Positions 1 through 5,536 of a DNA stretch of 11,300 nt are shown here, one piece after another. Numbering within the stretch: position 1 is the stretch's first letter; each line of letters begins with the position of its first letter. The notes under the pieces were generated by a model. The model was not told the DNA's origin and searched no databases. It saw only the letters and a program-made list of their open reading frames with translations. The stretch spans positions 1 through 11,300 of the forward strand of contig DEIK01000066.1 in assembly GCA_002352425.1 (NCBI GenBank), in the 5' to 3' direction. This DNA is from Rhodobacteraceae bacterium UBA2776 (GTDB lineage: Bacteria; Pseudomonadota; Alphaproteobacteria; Rhodobacterales; Rhodobacteraceae). The translations under genes and the position numbers were made by a program.

Positions 1-895
1 TGGCGTAGGCCTGTTCGGCCGAGCTGATGCCGCCAACGCCGATGAGAGGGATGTCGCCCTCGGTTAAAGCGCTGAGTTGGGCAAGGACGCGGGTGGATTT
101 TTCAAACAGTGGTGCACCAGACAAGCCGCCCATTTCGGATTTGTGGGCACTGGTTAGCCCGTCGCGCGACAGCGTTGTGTTGGTGGCGATGATAGCGTCA
201 ATCTTGGTGCTGCGGGCAACATCGGCGATTTCTGCAATCTCAGTTTCGGTCAAATCGGGGGCGATTTTCAGGAACACTGGTATCGGGCGTTTGAGCGCGT
301 CTCTTGTTTGCATCACGCCGTTCAGCAGGGCTGTTAGCGCGTCTTTACCTTGCAGGTCGCGCAGCTTTTCGGTGTTGGGCGAGGACACGTTGACAGTGGC
401 AAAATCCAAATGGGGGGCGCAATGGGCCAGCACGGTTGCAAAATCGGCGGCGCGGTCATCGCTGTCTTTGTTGGCCCCAAGGTTCAAGCCGATCACCGCG
501 CCTTTGGGGCGGGTGGTCAGCCGCGCGCCGATGACCTCCATGCCGTCATTGTTGAAGCCAAAGCGGTTGATCACGGCATGGTCTTGCGTCAGGCGAAACA
601 GCCGTGGCTTGGGGTTTCCAGGTTGCGGGCGTGGGGTTGCGGCGCCGACTTCGAGAAAGCCAAATCCAGCGCGGGCCAGAGGCGACAACGCGGTGGCATT
701 TTTATCAAAGCCAGCGGCCAGCCCGACAGGGTTTGGCAGCGACAAGCCAGCGATCTTTGTTTGCAGGCGCGGTGTGGTGTAGGTGCCAGCAAGCGGCACC
801 AGCCCGCTGTTCAGCGCCTTGAGCGACAGCCCGTGGGCACGTTCCGGATCAAAGCGGTGCAGAGCAGCAACGCCAAGGCGTTCAAGCAGGTTCAT
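1..895 (-). CDS. pyrD: Dihydroorotate dehydrogenase (quinone), class 2, 3' end missing
   Basis: It oxidises dihydroorotate to orotate in pyrimidine synthesis, with FMN as cofactor and electrons passed to membrane quinone. The reverse strand is open from an ATG at 895-893 to the window edge, giving 298 residues with no stop. The family is usually about 340-360 residues, so roughly 50 C-terminal residues, including the second FMN phosphate-binding segment, lie outside. Visible motifs are GLAAGFDKN (58-66, FMN lysine K65), INRFGFNNDG (109-118), NVSSPNT (169-175, S172 the expected catalytic base of class 2 enzymes), FLKIAPDL (208-215), ATNTT (237-241) and GVGGIS (286-291). The N-terminal stretch before residue 50 is the membrane-associating extension that marks class 2. 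The start codon overlaps the stop of the DUF952 gene (ATGA), suggesting translational coupling. I am very confident in the family. Confidence 0.95.
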   Translation of the reverse strand, partial: MNLLERLGVAALHRFDPERAHGLSLKALNSGLVPLAGTYTTPRLQTKIAGLSLPNPVGLAAGFDKNATALSPLARAGFGFLEVGAATPRPQPGNPKPRLFRLTQDHAVINRFGFNNDGMEVIGARLTTRPKGAVIGLNLGANKDSDDRAADFATVLAHCAPHLDFATVNVSSPNTEKLRDLQGKDALTALLNGVMQTRDALKRPIPVFLKIAPDLTETEIAEIADVARSTKIDAIIATNTTLSRDGLTSAHKSEMGGLSGAPLFEKSTRVLAQLSALTEGDIPLIGVGGISSAEQAYA

Positions 896-1230
896 GTCAT
901 TTCTGGGGGGAAGATATGGGCACCATTTTCAAAGGGCAGGGGTTTGGCCCAGAGCGCTTCGGAGCGCAATAGGGTGCGGTACAAATGTGGGAAAAGGTCG
1001 TCGCCACGCGACGCCTCCCATTTTATCGCGTCACCCAATTGATCCGTTTCAAAAGCGACCAGCATCAACCCATCCACGCCGGAAAAATACTTGGCCGCCG
1101 TTTCGCCAGCCTGCGCGGCGGTTGAAAAATGGATATAGCCATCGGCCAGATCAATTGGCGCGCCAAGGGTTTGTCCGTCGGCGTCAAGCGCGGCCCATTC
1201 TGGGCCCAAGAATATTTTGTAGATTTGCAT
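892..1230 (-). CDS. DUF952 family protein
   Basis: A 112-residue cytosolic protein with no signal peptide or membrane segment. It matches DUF952: an N-terminal IYKI, D30-GYIHFST (31-37), a TAAKYF stretch, L-V-AF (57-60), KWE (70-72) and FPHLY (80-84). Its biochemical function is not known to me. The start at 1230 (MQIYKI) is chosen because the domain begins right there. The frame stays open upstream to 1305, but those extra residues look unlike the family. No clear Shine-Dalgarno is visible before this start, so the exact start is somewhat uncertain. It lies directly upstream of pyrD with a 4-base ATGA overlap, so the two are almost certainly co-transcribed. It is divergent from the 5'-nucleotidase gene across about 105 bases. 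Confidence 0.85.
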   Translation of the reverse strand: MQIYKIFLGPEWAALDADGQTLGAPIDLADGYIHFSTAAQAGETAAKYFSGVDGLMLVAFETDQLGDAIKWEASRGDDLFPHLYRTLLRSEALWAKPLPFENGAHIFPPEMT

Positions 1231-1269
1231 GACAATGACATGCCGTGTCGCAACGTAATCGTCAAGGCT

Positions 1270-1301
1270 TTGACACTTGTCTGTTACATTGCCACGATAC
1301 A
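1270..1301 (+). promoter_or_regulatory. Candidate sigma-70 type promoter of the 5'-nucleotidase gene
   Basis: A perfect TTGACA -35 hexamer is at 1270-1275. The best -10 candidates are weak (GATACA at 1296-1301, or ACGATA two bases earlier), with a spacer of 18-20. It lies 35-66 bases upstream of the ATG at 1336 in the divergent gap between the DUF952 gene and the nucleotidase gene. Only the -35 is convincing; start-site mapping would decide. Confidence 0.4.
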
Positions 1302-1335
1302 ACATGATTCAATCGATCCATCAGGGGGATTTTCG

Positions 1336-2925
1336 ATGCTTACACGTATGATTTTGAAAACGACCGCGGCCGCTGCAGCCTTAACATTTGGCGCAGGCAT
1401 GGCCATAGCTGACTATTCGCTAACCATTTTACACACCAATGATTTTCACTCGCGGTTTGAGCCCGTTAGCAAATATGATTCGGGCTGTTCCGAGGAAGAC
1501 AACCTTGAAGGCAAATGTTTTGGCGGCTCAGCACGTTTGGTGACAGCCATTGCCGAGGCCCGTGCGCGCAGCAACAACAGCATTTTGGTTGACGGTGGCG
1601 ATCAATTCCAGGGCTCGCTGTTTTACACCTACTATAAAGGCAAAGTTGCTGCCGAAATGATGAACAAAATGGGCTATGATGCGATGACCGTGGGCAACCA
1701 CGAGTTCGACGACGGGCCGGAAGTGTTGCGCGGTTTTATGGATGCGTTGAACTTTCCAGTGCTGATGTCCAATGCGGATTACTCCGGCGAAGAAATGCTG
1801 GCGGGCAAATTGGTCAAATCCATAGTGATTGAACGCGGTGGCGAAAGATTGGGTCTGATTGGATTAACACCACAAGACACGGATGAGCTGGCAAGTCCCG
1901 GTCCGAATGTGATTTTCACCGATCCAGTGGGTGCTGTTCAGGGCGAAGTTGATAAGTTGACCGCAGAGGGTGTGAACAAAATCATCGTTTTGTCGCACTC
2001 GGGTTATGTGGTGGACCAAAAGGTTGCTGCGGAAACCACGGGTGTGGATGTGATCGTTGGCGGTCACTCGAACACATTTTTGTCCAACACATCAGATCGC
2101 GCCAAAGGGCCATATCCAACGATGGTTGGCGAGACAGCGATCGTGCAGGCCTATGCATATGGCAAATTTCTGGGCGAATTGAATGTGACCTTTGATGATG
2201 CGGGCAACATCACGCAAGCCGTGGGTGAGCCGCTGTCTATGGACGGTGAAGTGGTCGAGGATGGCGACACCAAAGCACGGATTGGCGCGTTGGCTGTTCC
2301 ATTGGAAGAAATCCGTCAGCGCGTGGTTGCAGATGCTGCGGCTGCGATTGACGGCAACCGCGACAATTGCCGCACCAAAGAATGCGAGATGGGCAATCTG
2401 GTGGCCGATGCCATGCTGGATCGGGTCAAAGATCAAGGGGTGAGTATTGCGATTGCAAACTCTGGTGGTATCCGATCGTCCATTGATGCGGGTGAGGTCA
2501 CCATGGGCGAAGTGCTGGGTGTGCTGCCGTTCCAAAACACCCTGTCGACATTCGAGATTTCGGGGGCTGGTGTGATAGCCGCGCTTGAAAACGGGGTGTC
2601 ACAAGTGGAAGAGGTCAAGGGCCGGTTCCCACAGATTGCGGGGATCAAGTTCACTTGGGATGCCTCTATTGCGCCCAATGAGGGCCGTGTTGTTGAAGTG
2701 ATGGTTTCCGAGGGCGACAGTTGGGTCGCGATTGATCCGGCCAAGACCTACGGCGTTGTAACCAACAACTATGTGCGTGGCGGTGGTGACGGATATAAGA
2801 TGTTCGAAACCGACGGTATGAATGTTTATGATTTTGGTCCGGATTTGGCTGATGTGATGGCTGAATATATGGCCGCTCAAGGTAATTACACAGCCTATAT
2901 GGATGGGCGTATTACGCAGAAATAG
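1336..2925 (+). CDS. Secreted metallophosphatase / 5'-nucleotidase, CD73-like
   Basis: A 529-residue exported two-domain 5'-nucleotidase that should hydrolyse extracytoplasmic nucleotides to nucleoside and phosphate for scavenging. The start at 1336 is preceded by AGGGGG at 1323-1328 and opens a signal peptide with a likely cut after AIA (residue 25). The metallophosphatase domain carries HTNDFH (33-38), GGDQ (87-90), GNHE (120-123), SHSG (220-223) and GGHSN (242-246), the two-metal ligands. The C-terminal 5'-nucleotidase domain has MGNLVADAM (352-360), NSGGIR (375-380), VLPF (396-399) and GGGDGY (482-487). F399 and Y487 sit where the base-stacking aromatic pair is expected. The cysteine pairs C51/C61 and C345/C350 suggest disulfides, fitting export. 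GGHSNTFL and CRTKECEMGNL recall vertebrate CD73 more than E. coli UshA. It is a single gene, ended by a terminator. The frame is open upstream to 1129, but that part overlaps the DUF952 gene and is not the protein. Confidence 0.93.
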   Translation: MLTRMILKTTAAAAALTFGAGMAIADYSLTILHTNDFHSRFEPVSKYDSGCSEEDNLEGKCFGGSARLVTAIAEARARSNNSILVDGGDQFQGSLFYTYYKGKVAAEMMNKMGYDAMTVGNHEFDDGPEVLRGFMDALNFPVLMSNADYSGEEMLAGKLVKSIVIERGGERLGLIGLTPQDTDELASPGPNVIFTDPVGAVQGEVDKLTAEGVNKIIVLSHSGYVVDQKVAAETTGVDVIVGGHSNTFLSNTSDRAKGPYPTMVGETAIVQAYAYGKFLGELNVTFDDAGNITQAVGEPLSMDGEVVEDGDTKARIGALAVPLEEIRQRVVADAAAAIDGNRDNCRTKECEMGNLVADAMLDRVKDQGVSIAIANSGGIRSSIDAGEVTMGEVLGVLPFQNTLSTFEISGAGVIAALENGVSQVEEVKGRFPQIAGIKFTWDASIAPNEGRVVEVMVSEGDSWVAIDPAKTYGVVTNNYVRGGGDGYKMFETDGMNVYDFGPDLADVMAEYMAAQGNYTAYMDGRITQK

Positions 2926-2947
2926 AGTTCTGTAGGTATGAATTTGG

Positions 2948-2978
2948 AAAAGGCGCGTCTGAGAGGCCGCGCCTTTTT
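2948..2978 (+). terminator. Rho-independent terminator of the 5'-nucleotidase gene
   Basis: A perfect 10-bp stem, AAAAGGCGCG at 2948-2957 pairing with CGCGCCTTTT at 2968-2977, with a 10-base loop and a T-run at 2974-2978. It begins 22 bases after the stop codon. Confidence 0.88.
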
Positions 2979-3000
2979 AGTTTCTGGTGTTAAATGGAGA

Positions 3001-3059
3001 CCCCTAGCGGGGCCGCTTTGTATCTCGGTCCCTTTGGGACCTCGGGAATGCCTGCGGCA
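3001..3059 (+). repeat. Three consecutive short hairpins in the leader of the SRAP gene
   Basis: Three small perfect inverted repeats follow one another: CCCC/GGGG (3001-3004 with 3009-3012), GGTCCC/GGGACC (3027-3032 with 3036-3041, loop TTT) and TGCC/GGCA (3049-3052 with 3056-3059). The third, followed by a T-rich then purine-rich stretch, resembles a short intergenic repeat I recall from Rhodobacterales genomes (a GCCTSCGGC hairpin, then TATTTTT and an AAGA-rich tail). That link is from memory. The hairpins could be a 5' UTR structure or a mobile intergenic repeat. Confidence 0.5.
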
Positions 3060-3091
3060 CAGGTGTTTTTGATAAGAAGAAGAGGCAAGAT

Positions 3092-3754
3092 ATGTGTGGA
3101 CGTATGGCGACATTGTTACCAATTGAGGCAATGGCAAAGTTGTTTGCTGCACTGCCTGCCAATGATTTGCCATTTTCGCCGAATTACAACATTTGCCCAA
3201 CGGATGATTTGTCGGTTGTGGTCAGTGAGCAAGGGCGGCGGCTGGTTTCGATGCGTTGGGGGTTTGTGCCGCATTGGTACAAAACCGTCAACGCTGGCTC
3301 GTTGTTGATCAACGCGCGCGCCGAGACTTTGGCAGAGAGGCCCGCGTTTCGGGAAGCCTGTCGGGTGCGGCGTTGCTTGATACCTGCCACCGGGTTTTAT
3401 GAATGGGCCAAGACGGCGGAGGGTGTTCGTTTGCCTTGGTTTTTTGAGCGTAGGGATCAGACGCCTGTGGTTTTTGCTGGTATTTGGCAGAGCTGGGACA
3501 AGGGGGGTGCACCTGTTCGCAGCTGTGAAATTGTCACCACGGCTGCGAATGAGGCGATCAAAGGGATACATCACCGGATGCCGTTGGTTTTACCGCCGCA
3601 AGATTGGGCATTGTGGTTGGGAGAGGCTGGCACAGGGGCGGCGACGTTGATGCGACCAGGCCCCAATGACGCGTTGCAGTTCCACCGGGTTGGCACGGAG
3701 GTGAATTCAAACCGTGCTTCGGGGCCGGAGTTGATAGAGCCATTTGAGGGCTGA
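3092..3754 (+). CDS. SRAP-family abasic-site DNA-protein crosslinking protein (YedK/HMCES)
   Basis: A 220-residue protein of the SOS-response-associated peptidase family. These proteins covalently trap abasic sites in single-stranded DNA through a thiazolidine bond made by Cys2, shielding them from cleavage. Visible active-site elements are MCGR at the start (Cys2, exposed after Met removal), NARAET (74-79, N74), PATGFYEW (98-105, E104) and HHRMP (160-164). These correspond to Cys2, Asn75, Glu105 and His160 of E. coli YedK. The usual aspartate after the catalytic histidine (HDRMP in YedK) is histidine here. RWGFVPHW (55-62) is also typical. The start is fixed by the need for Cys2 and by AGAGG at 3081-3085. 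It appears monocistronic, with its own structured leader. The length is normal for the family. No LexA box was identified upstream. Confidence 0.94.
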   Translation: MCGRMATLLPIEAMAKLFAALPANDLPFSPNYNICPTDDLSVVVSEQGRRLVSMRWGFVPHWYKTVNAGSLLINARAETLAERPAFREACRVRRCLIPATGFYEWAKTAEGVRLPWFFERRDQTPVVFAGIWQSWDKGGAPVRSCEIVTTAANEAIKGIHHRMPLVLPPQDWALWLGEAGTGAATLMRPGPNDALQFHRVGTEVNSNRASGPELIEPFEG

Positions 3755-3797
3755 TGGCCGAGGGCTCAAATAAGGGGGAATAATCTGCCAGCCTTGC

Positions 3798-3826
3798 TTG
3801 ACCATCGTCGGGCATTGACTTAGATA
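3798..3826 (+). promoter_or_regulatory. Likely promoter of the tRNA-Gly gene
   Basis: TTGACC (3798-3803) is followed after exactly 17 bases by TAGATA (3821-3826). The predicted start would be near 3833, a few bases before the tRNA at 3840. A second TTGACT at 3815-3820 is badly spaced. The -10 element is weak. Confidence 0.5.
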
Positions 3827-3839
3827 CACACTGGCTTTG

Positions 3840-3913
3840 GCGGGTATGGTGAAATGGTATCATACGAGTTTTCCAAACTTAAGGCGCGGGTTCGATTCCC
3901 GCTACCCGCTCCA
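3840..3913 (+). tRNA. tRNA-Gly (anticodon UCC)
   Basis: It folds as a 74-nt cloverleaf with the CCA end encoded. The acceptor stem is GCGGGTA with TACCCGC, discriminator T. The D arm is GTGA/TCAT with loop AATGGTA, and the T arm is GCGGG/CCCGC around TTCGATT. The anticodon loop is TTTCCAA with TCC at 3872-3874, so it reads GGA and GGG glycine codons. The anticodon stem CGAGT/ACTTA has a C-A mismatch at its base and a G-U next to it, leaving three Watson-Crick pairs. All other elements are canonical, so it is probably functional. Confidence 0.93.
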
Positions 3914-3945
3914 AAGCGCATCCCGAAAAACCCAGTTGATTTTGT

Positions 3946-3961
3946 TATGGCGCACGTCACA
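3946..3961 (+). promoter_or_regulatory. Degenerate CRP-like half-palindrome upstream of the small exported-protein gene
   Basis: TATGG-N6-TCACA keeps one perfect half-site (TCACA, 3957-3961) of the TGTGA-N6-TCACA pattern. The 10-mer CGTCACAGGC at 3955-3964 is identical to the right arm of the perfect palindrome at 5371-5392. It lies about 77 bases before the ATG at 4038. Binding by the same regulator is an inference from the shared 10-mer. Confidence 0.3.
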
Positions 3962-4037
3962 GGCTACGTCTGTGGGTTCCGTTAGGTTTGTTTTATCGGC
4001 GGACAATGGGTTCGCTCAAGCCCAAAGGATCAAACCA

Positions 4038-4296
4038 ATGTTTAGCAAAATCATATTGGCCACAGTAAATTTCAATTCCCAGCACGTCGTTTCTAGCCCC
4101 CGTACGGGCCCTTGCAGATAGTGTTTCTATCAACGGCACTATCGTTCAGCGCGATGCCGACGGTAGGGCGGATCATCGAATCAAGACCACGACGCGGGAT
4201 CATCGTACCTATCGCGACAACGAGGTCGCACCAGCAGAGCGTGGCGCACAAGTAACTGATATTACATATAAAAAACTATCGTTTGGGGGCGCCTAA
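4038..4296 (+). pseudogene. Small exported protein gene, frameshifted by one base
   Basis: An ATG at 4038, preceded by AAGGA at 4025-4029, opens 27 codons that end at TAG 4119-4121. The first ten codons (MFSKIILATV) look like the start of a signal peptide. The +1 frame then supplies the rest: ISIPSTSFLAPVRALA followed by DSVSINGTIVQRD and on to TAA at 4294-4296. Dropping one A from the run at 4067-4069 joins the two parts into an 85-residue protein. It would have a textbook signal peptide (cut after ALA, residue 27) and a charged, mostly hydrophilic mature part of 58 residues. I do not recognise the family. It runs tail-to-tail with the FecR-domain gene. Whether the extra base is a real mutation, a sequencing error or a frameshifting site cannot be told from one sequence. 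Confidence 0.6.
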
Positions 4297-4356
4297 GTTG
4301 TTCAAAATGGGGTGTCGTTCGATCCATGCCGCCGATTGTTCTGGCAACACATACCA

Positions 4357-4816
4357 CTATGTGGCGATGGATGATGCGGCCCTGTTTGCGGCCAAAATGA
4401 ATGCATTTTCGGGTGGGATCGACGTTAAATTTGTTGGCATCACGGCGACCACACCTTCGATCACGAAAACGGCGGTTTTGCCATCAGTGGCATCAACCAC
4501 ATATGTAGTGCCGCGTACCGAGGCGATGGCGTGGGGTGTCAGAATTCGCAATGGCCCTTTGCCCGCAGGCAGAGTGATTAAAATCGCATTGCTGTTCAGT
4601 TGAATGTGCTGCGGCGCACCGGTTGGCTCGGCAACCTGCGGTGGCCGCGCCTCCAGCTCGACTGCGGCTTCGGCCTCGATCACCAACCCGTTTTCGCAGG
4701 TGTAAACGACGCGATCAGGATCCGTAAGATTGGACTGGGCACCCCATGATGCCTTCGGCTAAGGCAGGGGGCATACCGATGAAAAGACTTGCTACAAAGT
4801 ACTTGAATAACTTCAT
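4357..4816 (-). pseudogene. Exported FecR-domain protein gene, frameshifted
   Basis: An ATG at 4816 opens a signal peptide (MKLFKYFVASLFIGMPPALA), but this frame stops at 4715-4717. A +1 frame entered between 4758 and 4718 continues with ASWGAQSNLTDPDRVVYTC and runs to TAG at 4357-4359. Removing one G of the GAAGGC at 4756-4751 would give a 152-residue protein cut after ALA. The middle part, LRILTPHAIASVRGT then YVVDATDGKTAVFVIEG, is a clear FecR-type domain. The preceding VVYTCENGLVIEAE has an MliC-like look, which is tentative. After the TAG the frame stays open for 26 more codons (WYVLPEQSAAW on) to TAG 4276-4278, so a nonsense mutation at 4357 is also possible. Its start overlaps the stop of the upstream Cys-rich gene by 4 bases (ATGA). 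Its role is unknown; related proteins are periplasmic or cell-surface. Confidence 0.65.
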
Positions 4817-5296
4817 TTTGTGCTCAGGTTTGAAAAACTGAATTCGCGGATGGCTTGAATAGAGTACGGGCAATCTATGGCACTGGTGGATTGGAATAAC
4901 AATCCGACCATGATCCAAAGCCGGTGCGGCCAATTTTCTTGGACGACAATCGCGCCAGCTGCGGATTCTGCGTGGCACTTATCACCGTTAGCGCCGCGGT
5001 TTTTGGTTGTGGTACATTGATCGTCAGCCTCAGGGCTGTCCAAATCGCAGCTGGTCGTTTTGCCGCCAACGTGGCAGTTGACGGTGCCGTCACCAAAGGA
5101 GGTTGTGTTGCCCGGTGTCAAAAGACAGTCTTGCAACGGTTCAGATGCGCTATTGATCTCGGGTTGATCGTCATTATCCTCTGCAAAGGCTTGCAAAGGC
5201 TTGCGAAGGCATGGCAAGGAAACCAACGGCAACCAGCATTGCGAGTTTTATCGTTGTTTGAAGAGGGCTGAAACGGTTTGTCATTGAATGTGTCAT
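4813..5296 (-). pseudogene. Exported Cys-rich small protein gene, frameshifted by a 10-bp tandem duplication
   Basis: Translation from ATG 5296 gives a signal peptide (MTNRFSPLQTTIKLAMLVAV on to MPSQAFA). The frame then hits a stop after SLCRG at 5174. The +1 frame carries AEDNDDQPEINSASEPLQDC on to a TGA at 4813-4815. The break coincides with a tandem 10-bp repeat (5182-5201). Deleting one unit joins PSQAFA directly to EDNDDQ, giving 157 residues with the cut after AFA. The mature part has about six cysteines (in DCLL, NCHV, SCDL, QCTT, KCHA, DCPY), which suggests disulfides after export. The second half (after TTTKN) is less convincing as real protein. I do not recognise the family. The stop overlaps the FecR gene's start (ATGA), so the two form an operon. 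An internal ATG at 5232 could start the long frame, but without a signal peptide. Confidence 0.6.
5182..5211. repeat. Short tandem repeat, 10-bp unit, two perfect copies plus one imperfect
   Basis: TGCAAAGGCT occurs at 5182-5191 and again at 5192-5201, followed by the 8/10 match TGCGAAGGCA at 5202-5211. It lies inside the coding region of the exported Cys-rich protein, at the signal-peptide cleavage site. Ten is not a multiple of three, so each gain or loss of a unit shifts the reading frame. Confidence 0.9.
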
Positions 5297-5370
5297 GGTC
5301 TGTTCCAATCTGTTAAGTGTTGTGGCGGTTGTGGGCCGATAACCCGTTGATAGTCGCAAAAACCGAGCCT

Positions 5371-5392
5371 GCCTGTGACGTGCGTCACAGGC
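5371..5392. promoter_or_regulatory. Perfect CRP/FNR-family type operator palindrome
   Basis: The arms GCCTGTGACG (5371-5380) and CGTCACAGGC (5383-5392) are perfect inverted copies around a 2-base centre. Within them TGTGA-N6-TCACA (5374-5389) is exactly the E. coli CRP consensus geometry. It sits about 75 bases upstream of the minus-strand Cys-rich/FecR operon and 145 bases upstream of the ABC transporter gene, so it could serve either. Which CRP-family protein would bind is not visible here. Confidence 0.6.
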
Positions 5393-5536
5393 CTGACCTC
5401 GATGCATGGTGTGTCGTCAATCCGTGTCAAAACCGGCTTTCACCCGGTAATTGCGCCTGTGTGGCCATCCACCGCTTGTTGTGCGCGGCTCAAACCAGTA
5501 TGACGCAACCCAAATGTGGGAATAGGGACGGGCTAG

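Noticed and set aside
27..1042. Long plus-strand open frames (251 and 230 codons) opposite pyrD
   Set aside because: They are antisense shadows of pyrD, whose reverse-strand product has clear dihydroorotate dehydrogenase motifs. The plus-strand products have low-complexity, unfamily-like composition.
1129..1335. 69-codon N-terminal extension of the 5'-nucleotidase
   Set aside because: It overlaps the DUF952 gene and would bury the signal peptide. The ATG at 1336 has a good ribosome binding site and begins the signal peptide.
4283..4603. 106-codon plus-strand open frame
   Set aside because: It is antisense to the FecR-domain coding frame, which has a recognisable domain.
4924..5271. 115-codon plus-strand open frame with hydrophobic stretches
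   Set aside because: It lies opposite the Cys-rich exported protein, and its start has no ribosome binding site. The minus-strand reading explains the signal peptide and the ATGA overlap better.
5432..5448. Inverted repeat ACCGG-N7-CCGGT upstream of the ABC transporter gene
   Set aside because: Five-base GC-rich arms are expected by chance at this base composition, and nothing else supports a site.
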